This document shows, in pieces, positions 26,802 through 35,103 of a stretch of DNA of 64,000 nt (the first letter of the stretch is position 1; each line of letters starts with the position of its first letter). The notes beneath the pieces were generated by a model that saw only the letters and a program-made list of their open reading frames with translations, had not been told where the DNA came from and ran no database searches. Both the position numbers and the translations under genes were made by a program. The DNA lies in assembly GCF_036182465.1 (NCBI RefSeq), contig NZ_CP108081.1:9858001-9922000 (forward strand), given 5' to 3'. Source of the stretch: Streptomyces sp. NBC_00258. GTDB lineage: Bacteria > Actinomycetota > Actinomycetes > Streptomycetales > Streptomycetaceae.

Positions 26802-26815
26802 TTGGCCTAGACCAA
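26802..26815. promoter_or_regulatory. DasR-like (dre) palindrome upstream of the sugar dehydrogenase
   Basis: TTGGCCTAGACCAA differs at one base from a perfect palindrome and at one base from the dre core TGGTCTAGACCA. On the complement it overlaps a possible -35 position 17 bases ahead of TATCCT (26786-26781), so a bound regulator would repress the dehydrogenase gene. Confidence 0.5.
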
Positions 26816-26907
26816 TAACCGGCCCAACTGCCCCTGTTCCGCTGTGGGTTCACATCTGTGGGTTCACATCCCGCACCCACCGGTGCGTCGCGTCGGCCGT
26901 GCCGTCG

Positions 26908-27315
26908 TCAGCCCAGGCGTGGGATCTCGATCGCCGGGCAGCGGTCCATGACCATGTCGAGGCCGGCCGCGCGGGTGCGGTCGTATGCGGCCTCGTCGAT
27001 GACGCCGAGCTGGAACCAGACGGCCTTGGCGCCGATGGCGACCGCCTCGTCGGCCACCGGGCCGGCGAGGTCGCTGTTGACGAACACGTCCACGACATCG
27101 ACGTCGAAGGGGATGTCCTTCAGTGAGGCGTACCCCTTCTCGCCGTGGACCGTCTCCGCCTTCGGGTGGACCGGGACTATGCGCTTGCCGTAGCGCTGGA
27201 GGACGTCCGCCACTCCGTAGGCGGCGCGCCGATCGTTCGACGACAGGCCGACGATCGCCCAGGTGTCGCCGGACTCGCTGAGGATCTTGCGGATCGTTGC
27301 CGGGTCGCCGTACAC
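26908..27315 (-). CDS. CoA-binding domain protein (YccU type)
   Basis: The 135-residue product starts at GTG 27315 behind AAGGAGGCCGACC. It is a stand-alone Rossmann CoA-binding domain: WAIVGLSSNDRRAAYGVADVLQRYGKRIVPVHP, then VDVVDVFVNSDLAGPVADEA and GAKAVWFQLGVIDE, as in YccU/succinyl-CoA synthetase alpha N-domains. The reaction is unknown; the family often appears as a single-domain protein of about 135-145 residues. No operon partner. Confidence 0.85.
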   Translation of the reverse strand: MYGDPATIRKILSESGDTWAIVGLSSNDRRAAYGVADVLQRYGKRIVPVHPKAETVHGEKGYASLKDIPFDVDVVDVFVNSDLAGPVADEAVAIGAKAVWFQLGVIDEAAYDRTRAAGLDMVMDRCPAIEIPRLG

Positions 27316-27453
27316 GGTCGGCCTCCTTGGGATGCGTACGAGGGCTGCTGCGCGCGACAACAGCGAGCGCGGCGCGGTGATTCCCCCGCCACCGGTCTCG
27401 CGCCGAGGCTGCCACCGGGCTCGGGCCGGGGCGGTGGCCTCGGTGCGACGGCC

Positions 27454-29406
27454 TCAGCGCGACGCGGAGGCGGCCACCAGCAGTTCCGCGTTGCGGTCGC
27501 CGGGACCGCCGGCCCAGCCCTCGTGGACGCCGGCCGCCATGCCCGTGGCCAGGTCGGGGGCGTTGTACGACAGCTCCCGGTACAGGGAGGCGAGGCCCAC
27601 CGCGGACAGGTCGGCGAGGTCCGGGTCGGTGCGGTGCGGGGCGGCGGACTCGACGAGGGTGGTGAACAGGGACACCGTGCCGTCCCCGTTGTCGGCCAGC
27701 TCGATCACGCGGGCGTGGTGCGGATAGTCCAGGTGGGAGGCGGTGTTGATCTCCCAGAAGGACCGGGCGGGCGTGGGGTGCGCGTGGGGCGTGATCCGGT
27801 TGACATGGCTGTGGCCGTTGATCCAGGCCACCACGTTCGGGAACCGGTGGAGCAGGGCGAGGACCTCCGCACCGTCGTGCCGCGGCTCCTCGGTGCGGGC
27901 TGCGTCGGGGCGGCGGGTCATGCTCGGACTGTGGTGGTGGCTGAAGACCAGGACATGGGCGTCGTCGGCCCCGGCGTTGCGTACGAGGCGGCCGTCGGCG
28001 TCGTAGGACCGGGAGCTGTGCGCGGCCAGCGTCCGTTCCAGCCAGCGGAGCTGATCGGTGCCCAGCGAGCCCTCGTAGTGGCCGCTGCGGTACGTCGTGT
28101 CGATGCTGATGCCGATGACGTTCTCGGCCACCCGGAACGTGTAGTACATCCGGTCGCCGTCCAGGTTGTTCTCCGTGTAGCCGTGGCCGACCGGGCCCGC
28201 CCCGGCGTGGGCGGGGTCGAGATGCGCGGCCAGGTAGTCGTGCGGGGTGCACAGCCGGCGCCGTTCGTCGGACGTCACCGTCCGCGCCGAGGAGGCGTGC
28301 CGCTTCAGGATCGCCGAGAGCACCTCGCTCTTGGGGTCGTCGCCGGTCTGCAGCGCCTTCGCGTAGGCGGCCGCGTCCGTGGCCGGGACGGACAGCAGCT
28401 TGCGGGAGCCGACGGCGACGTCGCCCAGCGCGGGTGACAGACAGCCGCCGGGTATGTCGTCGTGGTTGCCGACCGTGGAGTACCACGGGATGTCGAGCCC
28501 CGGGCTGGTCACGGGCCGTATCGCGGCATCGAGGAAGCCGGGTATGCGGGGCAGCCCGCGCCGCTTGTCCAGGTCGCGCAGGGCCGCGTCGTCCGGGTGC
28601 CAGTAGAGGGGCAGGCCGGAGCTCTGGACGCCTTCGTAGACCGACGGGTCCCCGGTGTTCGGAGTGATCCTGCCGCCGCTCATCAGCGTGAGGAACCACT
28701 CCAGTTCGATCGCGGAGTTGTTGTCGACGTTGTCGCCCGTCGTCATCACGAACCCGGGCGCGAGGCCGGTGTGCGGCCCCTCGCCGAGCGCGTTCACCTG
28801 CTCCACGAGCGCCACCGCCCCCGCCACCGTCAGCGCCTCCTGGGCCCGCCACGCGGAGGGCTTGCGCGACCGCAGGAACTCGGTGCGCAGCGGGTTCTGT
28901 ACGTCCGTGAGGTGCAGGTCGGTGAACTGCACGAAGCACGCGAGCGGTGTGCGCCGGTCCTGGCGGCCGGTGGCGGCAGGCGCGAGATCCCCGCGTACGA
29001 CCACGGGCCATCCGGGGCCAGAGACCAGCCGTCGGTAGGCGCCGGTGTGCGCGCGGCCGCCGAGGCGGGCCGTCGTCTCCAGGGTGGTCGCCGCGTACGG
29101 GGCCGCGCGTCGCGCCGGCCGTCGGGCAGCTCGGGTGGCGAGGGGCGGCTGCGGGGCGGCACTCGCCGCGGCGGCCTGCGCGGAGGGGGCCGGGCGCTGC
29201 CGTGGGAAGACGGCAGCCGCTCCTCCGGTCGCTCCCGCGGCGACGGCACCGGACGCGAGTAGAAAGCGACGACGGTTGATCGAGGATGCGGACGGAGACG
29301 GAGACGGAGACGGAGACGGCGATGGGGACGGGGGCAGGGATGGGGAAGCGGGTGTGGGCGAGGGCGGGGGAGTGGATGCGGTCCCCGCTGTTTCGGTCCC
29401 GGTCAT
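27454..29406 (-). CDS. Tat-exported class III metallophosphoesterase (TIGR03767-like)
   Basis: The 650-residue protein starts at ATG 29406 (GGAGGGCCGCCCC upstream). Residues about 20-45 are a Pro/Ser dipeptide tract, followed by a twin-arginine signal (INRRRFLLASGAVAAGA). The phosphoesterase core has FVQFTDLHLTD, TTGDNVDNNS, STVGNHDDIPGG and VLVFSHHHSPSM, followed by WINGHSHVN, which supply the dinuclear-metal ligands. The large size and the YTENNLDGDRMYYTFR insert fit the TIGR03767 family. The substrate is unknown. Tat export after folding suits a metal-loaded phosphatase. Confidence 0.85.
   Translation of the reverse strand: MTGTETAGTASTPPPSPTPASPSLPPSPSPSPSPSPSPSASSINRRRFLLASGAVAAGATGGAAAVFPRQRPAPSAQAAAASAAPQPPLATRAARRPARRAAPYAATTLETTARLGGRAHTGAYRRLVSGPGWPVVVRGDLAPAATGRQDRRTPLACFVQFTDLHLTDVQNPLRTEFLRSRKPSAWRAQEALTVAGAVALVEQVNALGEGPHTGLAPGFVMTTGDNVDNNSAIELEWFLTLMSGGRITPNTGDPSVYEGVQSSGLPLYWHPDDAALRDLDKRRGLPRIPGFLDAAIRPVTSPGLDIPWYSTVGNHDDIPGGCLSPALGDVAVGSRKLLSVPATDAAAYAKALQTGDDPKSEVLSAILKRHASSARTVTSDERRRLCTPHDYLAAHLDPAHAGAGPVGHGYTENNLDGDRMYYTFRVAENVIGISIDTTYRSGHYEGSLGTDQLRWLERTLAAHSSRSYDADGRLVRNAGADDAHVLVFSHHHSPSMTRRPDAARTEEPRHDGAEVLALLHRFPNVVAWINGHSHVNRITPHAHPTPARSFWEINTASHLDYPHHARVIELADNGDGTVSLFTTLVESAAPHRTDPDLADLSAVGLASLYRELSYNAPDLATGMAAGVHEGWAGGPGDRNAELLVAASASR
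29291..29329. repeat. GGAGAC hexanucleotide tandem repeat in the metallophosphoesterase gene
   Basis: Four exact GGAGAC units (29294-29317) are followed by two degenerate units. On the coding strand they encode the Pro-Ser tract before the Tat motif. Unit length is a multiple of three, so changes in copy number would lengthen or shorten the linker without a frameshift. Confidence 0.7.
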
Positions 29407-29573
29407 GGGGCGGCCCTCCGGTGCCTCCGAGAGACTCAACTAGCGGAACCACTCATTCAGGCCGCAGGGGCGGGGGTGTGAGCCGGGGTGTGGCGTGGCC
29501 GTGAACACCGCCGGAACAGGTGGAGCGGCCGATGGGGCGCCGCACTGCAGGTCCGCCCGCCGGTCCGCGACAT

Positions 29574-29756
29574 CCGCCGTGATAGCTTGCCGAGGCCAGT
29601 CGAACCCATGTACGTGGGTCAGGGAATCCGGTGGGAATCCGGAGCTGACGCGCAGCGGTGAGGGTGACGGGCGTGGCATCGGCCACTGGATCGGAACGAC
29701 GGTCCGGGAAGGCGCCTCGTCCGGGTGACCCCGAGTCCGAAGACCTGCTGGCGGCC
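29574..29756 (+). promoter_or_regulatory. Cobalamin riboswitch
   Basis: The core runs GGGAATCCGGTGGGAATCC near 29629, then GCTGACGCGCAGCGGTGA, and ends with the B12 box AGTCCGAAGACCTGC (29734-29748). A short P1 stem can form between CCGCC (29574-29578) and GGCGG (29750-29754). These match the conserved blocks of AdoCbl riboswitches. It lies about 80 bases upstream of the ABC binding-protein gene, so high cobalamin should switch the importer off. The gap 29440-29573 upstream holds no gene and presumably carries the promoter. Confidence 0.9.
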
Positions 29757-29833
29757 TCCGCGGTCACGTGCCGACGGGGGAGCACCGTACGACCGGGCTC
29801 CGCGTTCGAGCCCTCGACGCCTGAGGAACTCCC

Positions 29834-30859
29834 GTGCCTGTCGCACGTCTTGCCCGCCCCGCTGCCCTCGTCCTGTCCGGAGCTCTCCTGCTGACCGGCT
29901 GCGGTTCGGGGGACTCGTCCTCCGACACGGACTCCAAGGCCGCCGTCACTCTCGACAACTGCGGACAGACCGTACGCGTCGAGTCCCCGCCCGAGCGGGC
30001 GGTCTCCCTGAACCAGGGCACCACCGAGATCATGCTCTCGCTCGGCCTCGCGGACCGTATGGCGGGTACCGCCACCTGGACCGACCCGGTGATGAAGGGC
30101 CTGGCGAAGGCGAACGCGAAGGTGGAGCGGATCGCCGACAACAATCCCTCCTTCGAACGGGTCCTGGACGCCGATCCCGACTTCGTCGCCGCCTCGTTCG
30201 TGTCGACACTCGGCAAGGGCGGCGTGGCCACCCGGGAGCAGTTCGAGAAGCTCGGTGTGCCCGCTTACGTCTCGCCCTCCGACTGCGTCGGCAAGGACAA
30301 CGCCTCGGGCGGCGACGGCGCGCGGAAGAAGGCCCTCGGCATCGACGCCATCTACGGCGAAGTGCGCGACCTGGCCGAGGTGTTCGGCGTCGAGAAGCGG
30401 GGCGAGCAACTCGTCGCCGATCTCAAACAGCGGATGAAGAAGGCCACTTCGGGGATCGACGCCTCCGACGTCACCCTCCTGTACTGGTTCGCCAACTCCG
30501 ACTCGCCCTACATGGCGGGCTGTTGTGGTGCGCCCGGCGTCATCACCCGGACCCTCGGCGCGAAGAACGTCTTCGACGACACGCACGAGGAGTGGCCCCA
30601 GATCAACTGGGAGACCGTCGCCGACCGCGACCCCGACGTGCTCGTCATCGGCGATCTGACGCGCAAGTCGCAGACCGCCGAGTCCGCGAAGAAGAAGATC
30701 GAGTTCCTGGAGTCCGACCCGGTCACCAGGAACATGACCGCCGTCAAGAAGAAGCGGTACGTCCTGCTCAGCGGGCAGGCGATGAACCCGACCATCCGCA
30801 CGGTCGAGGGCGTCGAGCAAGTCGCCTCCGCCCTGCGGGAGTTCGGGCTCGCCGGGTGA
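29834..30859 (+). CDS. btuF: Cobalamin (corrinoid) ABC transporter substrate-binding lipoprotein
   Basis: The 341-residue product starts at GTG 29834 after GAGGAA. A lipobox ends at Cys23 (LLLTGC), so it is a membrane-anchored class III binding protein of the FecB/BtuF fold (PPERAVSLNQGTTEIMLSLG, then WPQINWETVADRDPDVLVIGD). By sequence alone it could be a siderophore-binding protein, but the cobalamin riboswitch just upstream indicates corrinoid uptake. Its stop overlaps the permease start (GTGA). It contains an unusual Cys-Cys pair (GCCGAPG). Confidence 0.85.
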   Translation: MPVARLARPAALVLSGALLLTGCGSGDSSSDTDSKAAVTLDNCGQTVRVESPPERAVSLNQGTTEIMLSLGLADRMAGTATWTDPVMKGLAKANAKVERIADNNPSFERVLDADPDFVAASFVSTLGKGGVATREQFEKLGVPAYVSPSDCVGKDNASGGDGARKKALGIDAIYGEVRDLAEVFGVEKRGEQLVADLKQRMKKATSGIDASDVTLLYWFANSDSPYMAGCCGAPGVITRTLGAKNVFDDTHEEWPQINWETVADRDPDVLVIGDLTRKSQTAESAKKKIEFLESDPVTRNMTAVKKKRYVLLSGQAMNPTIRTVEGVEQVASALREFGLAG

Positions 30860-31869
30860 CACGGCCGCGTCTGGGACTGCTCATCGCCGCGGGCGTCGCC
30901 CTGCTCCTCGTGTCCGTCGCCTTCGCGATCACCATCGGTCCCGCGGACATCCGGGTCGGCGACGTCTGGTCCGTGGTCGCGTCCCATCTCGGCTGGGGCA
31001 GCTCGGAGTTGACCCCGATCCGGGACGGGATCGTCTGGGAGCTGCGGCTGCCGCGCACGCTCCTGGCGGCCGTGTGCGGGGCCGGACTCGCCGTGTGCGG
31101 TGCGGTGATGCAGTCCCTGCTGCGCAACCCGCTCGCCGACCCGTTCGTCCTCGGGGTGTCCTCGGGCGCCTCGACAGGCGCCGTGATCGTGGTCGTCCTC
31201 GGTATCGGCGGAGGGCTGGTCTCCGTCTCCGCGGGCGCGTTCCTCGGCGCGGTGCTGTCGTTCGGGCTCGTGCTGCTGCTCAGCCACACGCTGGGCGGGG
31301 CGACGGACCGTGTGGTGCTGAGCGGGGTCGCCGCCATGCAGCTCTTCTCCGCGCTCACCTCCTTCGTCGTGATGACCGCCGCCGACGCCGAGACCACCCG
31401 CGGGGTGCTGTTCTGGCTGCTCGGTTCGCTGAGCGGGGTCGGCTGGACCGATGTCTGGGTGTGCTTCGCGGTGCTCGCGGTGACCCTGCTGGTGTGCCTC
31501 GGGTACGCGCGGACGCTCGACGCGTTCGCCTTCGGCCAGGACGCCGCCGCGACGCTCGGGGTCTCCGTGGCCCGTACGCGACTGGTGCTGCTGTGTGCCA
31601 CGGCGTTGCTGACCGCCGCACTCGTCAGCTCGGCGGGCGCGATCGGCTTCGTCGGCCTAGTACTGCCGCATGCCGCAAGGGCGTTGGTGGGGTCCGGGCA
31701 CGCCAGGCTGCTGCCCGTCACCGCCCTCGCCGGAGCGGTGTTCCTGGTGTGGGTGGACACCCTGGCCCGCACCGTCCTGGATCCCCAGGAGGTGCCGGTG
31801 GGCGTGGTGACCTCGCTGATCGGCGTACCGGTGTTCGTGCTCGTGCTGTACCGGACGCGGAGGGCGTGA
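30856..31869 (+). CDS. btuC: Cobalamin ABC transporter permease (FecCD/BtuC family)
   Basis: The 337-residue FecCD-family permease starts at GTG 30856, overlapping the binding-protein stop by four bases. It has about nine to ten membrane spans and the family landmarks LRLPRTLLAAVCGAGLAVCG, MQSLLRNPLADPFVLGVSSGAS and the ATPase-coupling loop AIGFVGLVLPHAARAL. The C-terminus is DPQEVPVGVVTSLIGVPVF, as in BtuC/FhuB. It works with the flanking binding protein and ATPase under the B12 riboswitch. Confidence 0.88.
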   Translation: MTRPRLGLLIAAGVALLLVSVAFAITIGPADIRVGDVWSVVASHLGWGSSELTPIRDGIVWELRLPRTLLAAVCGAGLAVCGAVMQSLLRNPLADPFVLGVSSGASTGAVIVVVLGIGGGLVSVSAGAFLGAVLSFGLVLLLSHTLGGATDRVVLSGVAAMQLFSALTSFVVMTAADAETTRGVLFWLLGSLSGVGWTDVWVCFAVLAVTLLVCLGYARTLDAFAFGQDAAATLGVSVARTRLVLLCATALLTAALVSSAGAIGFVGLVLPHAARALVGSGHARLLPVTALAGAVFLVWVDTLARTVLDPQEVPVGVVTSLIGVPVFVLVLYRTRRA

Positions 31870-32759
31870 TGACGGCGGAGGACATCAAGAACACCGAGCA
31901 CACGCGGGTGACACCGGGAACCGAGGACGCACACGCGGCGCCGGGATCCGAGGACGCACGGTCGACACCGGGGGAGGGCCTCCGCGCCCACCGAGTGACG
32001 CGCACCGCCGACGGCCGTGTCATCCTCGACGGCGTCAGCATCACCCCGGCCCCCGGCACCACCGTCGGACTTCTCGGCCCGAACGGCTCCGGCAAGTCCA
32101 CCCTCTTGCGCCTGCTTGCCGGCGTCCTCGCTCCGGCCTCCGGTGTCGTCACTCTCGACGGCAGCCCTCTCGCCGAACTGGGTCGCCGCGACATCGCCCG
32201 CCGTGTCGCCGTGGTCGAGCAACAGACGGACACCCAGGTCGAGTTGAGCGTCCTGGACGTCGTACGGCTCGGCCGTACACCTCATCGCCGCGCCTGGACC
32301 CCCGCGTCCGAGGCGGACGAGCAGGCCGTACGCGAAGCGCTGGACCGCACCGGCCTCACCGGACTCGCCCGTCAGTCCTGGCACACCCTCTCCGGCGGCG
32401 AGCGTCAGCGCGTGCAGATCGCCCGCGCACTGGCCCAGGAACCCCGCGAACTGCTCCTGGACGAGCCGACCAACCACCTGGACATCCAGCATCAGCTCGA
32501 CCTGCTGAACCTCGTCACCTCACTCCCGGTCACCAGCGTCGTCGCACTGCACGACCTCAACCTCGCGGCGATGTACTGCGACCAGCTCGTCGTCCTGCGC
32601 GAGGGGCACGTAGTGGCCTGCGGCAGTCCGGGCGACATCCTCACGGAAGACCTCATCGCCGAGGTGTACGGGGTCCGGGCCTCCGTCACACGGGACGGCC
32701 CCGACGACCGGCCGCACGTGCGCTTCCTGGGGACCGTGGGTTCTCCGGCGCACCGGTGA
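31869..32759 (+). CDS. btuD: Cobalamin ABC transporter ATP-binding protein
   Basis: The 296-residue protein has about 40 extra charged N-terminal residues (DIKNTEHTRVTPGTED in part) before a single ABC domain: Walker A GPNGSGKSTLLR, signature LSGGERQRVQIA, Walker B LLLDEPTNHLD and the switch His in VVALHDLNL. The ATG overlaps the permease stop by one base (TGATG); GTG 31866 is an alternative start. It is the last gene of the riboswitch-controlled operon. Confidence 0.88.
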   Translation: MTAEDIKNTEHTRVTPGTEDAHAAPGSEDARSTPGEGLRAHRVTRTADGRVILDGVSITPAPGTTVGLLGPNGSGKSTLLRLLAGVLAPASGVVTLDGSPLAELGRRDIARRVAVVEQQTDTQVELSVLDVVRLGRTPHRRAWTPASEADEQAVREALDRTGLTGLARQSWHTLSGGERQRVQIARALAQEPRELLLDEPTNHLDIQHQLDLLNLVTSLPVTSVVALHDLNLAAMYCDQLVVLREGHVVACGSPGDILTEDLIAEVYGVRASVTRDGPDDRPHVRFLGTVGSPAHR

Positions 32760-32840
32760 ATCGTGCTGGCCGCACCGGTGATTCGCGAACACGTGTCCGG
32801 AAATGACGTCCGCCTCCCTGCGCAGGGCCCCGTACGCGCC

Positions 32841-32846
32841 TACGCT
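32841..32846 (+). promoter_or_regulatory. Leaderless-type -10 box for the CysRS-like gene
   Basis: TACGCT ends 6 bases before GTG 32853; no ribosome site is present. Confidence 0.45.
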
Positions 32847-32852
32847 CACCCC

Positions 32853-33659
32853 GTGCTGCGTATCACCGACGCCCGAACCGGCGAGCCCACCGACGCGACC
32901 CCCGCCCGCCGGGGCCTGACCCGCGTCGAGGCCCATGTGCCGCGCCCCGACACCACGGGCCTGCGCGTGCTCCTGGTGGCCGACGTCCTCGTACGCGCCC
33001 TGGAGATCAGCGGGACGCCCGTCTGGACCGTACTGACCGGCACGGAAGGGCGTGCGGAACTCCGCGCCCGCGCCGCGGCGCTCGGCATCCGGCCCTTCGA
33101 GGACGAGCGCGACAGCGGATCAGGCCTCGGCGAGGCCCAGGTACTGCGTGTGCGCGCCACGGAAACCGGGACGGCGGACGGTGCGTCCGGCACCGACGAG
33201 GCCGGGCTCGACATGGCCGTGAACGACGTGGCCGGGAAAGGCGAGGCGGCGAGCGGTCTGCAGGTCGAGGTCGCCCCGGCCGACGCCGAGAGTGGAGTGG
33301 CTGACGACGACGAGCGCGCCTCGGCCCTCCGCCTCGCCCTGCTCGCGTGCCCCCGCCGCGAACCCCTCCGGCTCGACGAGGCAGCCCTCGCGGACGCCGA
33401 GGACACCCTGCGGCGCTGGCGAGGCGCCGTCGCCACCTGGGCGACCCGACCGTCCGGCCCCATCCCCGACCCGGTACGCCAACAGCTGCGCGCCGCCTGG
33501 GAGGACGACCTGGACGTGCCCGCCGTACTCGCTGTGCTGCGCAAGGTGGAGACGTCGGGGACGGTCCCGGACGGCGCCCGCTTCGAGACGTACGCCTACG
33601 CGGACCGGCTCCTCGGGCTCGAACTCACCCGTGACATCGGCCGCGAGACCCCGTCGTGA
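32853..33659 (+). CDS. Cysteinyl-tRNA-synthetase-like protein lacking catalytic motifs
   Basis: The 268-residue product starts at GTG 32853 (MLRITDARTGEPTDATPARRG). The first 90 residues resemble the N-terminus of CysRS (LRVLLVADVLVRALEISGTPVWTVLTG matches the strand-helix that precedes the active site). The last 90 resemble its helical domain (LADAEDTLRRWRGAVATWA; WEDDLDVPAVLAVLRKVE; YADRLLGLEL). HIGH and KMSKS motifs and the Cys/His zinc ligands are absent, and the middle is Ala/Glu-rich and poorly conserved. It is therefore probably not an active synthetase. Its stop overlaps the SixA gene start (GTGA). The CysRS resemblance is my reading of motifs, not a search result. Confidence 0.6.
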   Translation: MLRITDARTGEPTDATPARRGLTRVEAHVPRPDTTGLRVLLVADVLVRALEISGTPVWTVLTGTEGRAELRARAAALGIRPFEDERDSGSGLGEAQVLRVRATETGTADGASGTDEAGLDMAVNDVAGKGEAASGLQVEVAPADAESGVADDDERASALRLALLACPRREPLRLDEAALADAEDTLRRWRGAVATWATRPSGPIPDPVRQQLRAAWEDDLDVPAVLAVLRKVETSGTVPDGARFETYAYADRLLGLELTRDIGRETPS

Positions 33660-34213
33660 TCGCGCGCGCCGGAGCGGGCCCGCTGCGCCGCCTGGTCGTG
33701 CTGCGGCACGCCAAGTCGGCCTGGCCGGACGGCGTCCCCGACCACGAGCGGCCGCTCGCCCCGCGCGGGCGCCGCGACGCCCCGGCCGCCGGACGCGCGC
33801 TGGCCGACATCGACTGCCTGCCCGACCTGGCGCTCTGCTCCACCGCCGTACGCGCCCGGCAGACCTGGGAGCTGACGGCCGGACAGTGGGGCACGCCGCC
33901 TCCCGTACGCCACGATCCGCGGTTGTACGGGGCCGACGTTCCCGAGCTGCTCGAAGCGGTGCGCGAAGTGTCCGCACACACCAAGACGTTGCTGCTGGTC
34001 GGGCACAACCCAGGTCTGGAGGAGCTGGTGCTCACCCTGGCCGGCGACAGCGTCGACGACGCGATGGACGACGTACCGACGAAGTTCCCCACGTCGGCGA
34101 TTGCGGTCCTCGTCCGGCACGGCGACGACTGGGGCTCCCTCGGCCCCGGCACGGCACTGCTCACCGACATGATCGTGCCGCGCGGACAGAAGCCGGGGCA
34201 GGGCCAGAGGTAG
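33656..34213 (+). CDS. SixA-type histidine phosphatase
   Basis: The 185-residue protein starts at GTG 33656, four bases inside the previous gene. It is a histidine-phosphatase-superfamily member with the catalytic RHAK motif (VVLRHAKSAWPDG) near residue 17 and the second catalytic His in LLLVGHNPGLEELV. SixA removes phosphate from phosphohistidine in HPt proteins. The C-terminus is a short basic tail. Coupling to the CysRS-like gene suggests they are expressed together. Confidence 0.85.
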   Translation: MIARAGAGPLRRLVVLRHAKSAWPDGVPDHERPLAPRGRRDAPAAGRALADIDCLPDLALCSTAVRARQTWELTAGQWGTPPPVRHDPRLYGADVPELLEAVREVSAHTKTLLLVGHNPGLEELVLTLAGDSVDDAMDDVPTKFPTSAIAVLVRHGDDWGSLGPGTALLTDMIVPRGQKPGQGQR

Positions 34214-34285
34214 GGGCAGGGCCGGGGGAGCCGGGAGCAGGGGTCGGGGCGGTAGGGGAGGCGACCCCCGCCCGCGTGCAGCGCA

Positions 34286-34291
34286 TACGCT
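34286..34291 (+). promoter_or_regulatory. Leaderless-type -10 box for the YigZ gene
   Basis: TACGCT ends 6 bases before ATG 34298; no ribosome site is present. Confidence 0.45.
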
Positions 34292-34297
34292 GGCCCG

Positions 34298-34924
34298 ATG
34301 CAGGACGAGTACCGCACGGTGGCCCGCGCAGGCGTGCACGAGACCGAGATCAACCGCTCCCGCTTCCTCTGCGCACTGGCGCCGGCGGCCACCGAACAGG
34401 AGGCCCAGGCCTTCCTCGCCGCCGTCCGCAAGGAGCACGCCGACGCGACGCACAACTGCTTCGCGTACGTCATCGGCGCCGACGCCTCCGTCCAGAAGGC
34501 GAGCGACGACGGGGAACCGGGCGGCACGGCGGGCGTCCCGATGCTCCAGATGCTGCTTCGGCGCGACATGCGGTACGTCGTCGCGGTCGTCACCCGCTAC
34601 TACGGAGGCGTCAAGCTCGGCGCGGGCGGACTCATCCGGGCCTACGGCGGCGCGGTGGGCGAGGCCCTGGACACCCTCGGCACGATCACGCGTAAACGCT
34701 TTCGTCTGGCCACGGTGACGGTCGACCACCAGCGCGCGGGCAAGGTGGAGAACGACCTGCGGTCGACCGGACGCGAGGTGCGCGACGTGCGCTACGGAGA
34801 GGCCGTCACCATCGAGATCGGGCTGCCGGACGCCGATGTCGAGGCCTTCCGCGGATGGCTGGCCGACGTCACGGCGGGGACCGCCGGCTTCGAACTTGGC
34901 GGAGAGGCGTACGGGGACGGATAG
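34298..34924 (+). CDS. YigZ/IMPACT family protein
   Basis: The 208-residue protein has the UPF0029/IMPACT N-terminal domain (INRSRFLCALAPAATEQEAQAFLAAVRKEHADATHNCFAYVIG in order) with the signature SDDGEPGGTAGVPML and TRYYGGVKLGAGGLIRAYG. A DUF1949 ferredoxin-like C-terminal domain follows from about residue 140. In E. coli YigZ and eukaryotic IMPACT, the family is linked to translation control. It appears leaderless. A small hairpin follows the gene. Confidence 0.9.
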   Translation: MQDEYRTVARAGVHETEINRSRFLCALAPAATEQEAQAFLAAVRKEHADATHNCFAYVIGADASVQKASDDGEPGGTAGVPMLQMLLRRDMRYVVAVVTRYYGGVKLGAGGLIRAYGGAVGEALDTLGTITRKRFRLATVTVDHQRAGKVENDLRSTGREVRDVRYGEAVTIEIGLPDADVEAFRGWLADVTAGTAGFELGGEAYGDG

Positions 34925-35032
34925 GGCCGGCGCACAGCTGCCGCCCGCCTGTCCGCCCGCCGACGTCATCCGGCACGAGACGGCGATGTCCATGCTCCAG
35001 GTCCGGCACGAGAGCCGGGCCCCTTCCGCGGT

Positions 35033-35052
35033 CTGCCGGACCCGTACGGCAG
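35033..35052 (+). terminator. Small stem-loop downstream of the YigZ gene
   Basis: CTGCCG (35033-35038) pairs with CGGCAG (35047-35052) around an 8-base loop. The intergenic stretch also has a direct repeat TCCGGCACGAGA at 34969-34980 and 35002-35013. Confidence 0.35.
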
Positions 35053-35103
35053 GCCTCGAAATTGAGGTGTGTGCGGCCCCGGTGACGCCTATCGTGCCGT
35101 TCC

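Noticed and set aside
29834..32759. Iron-siderophore importer reading of the ABC operon
   Set aside because: The cobalamin riboswitch in the leader is a stronger indicator of substrate than the shared FecCD fold.
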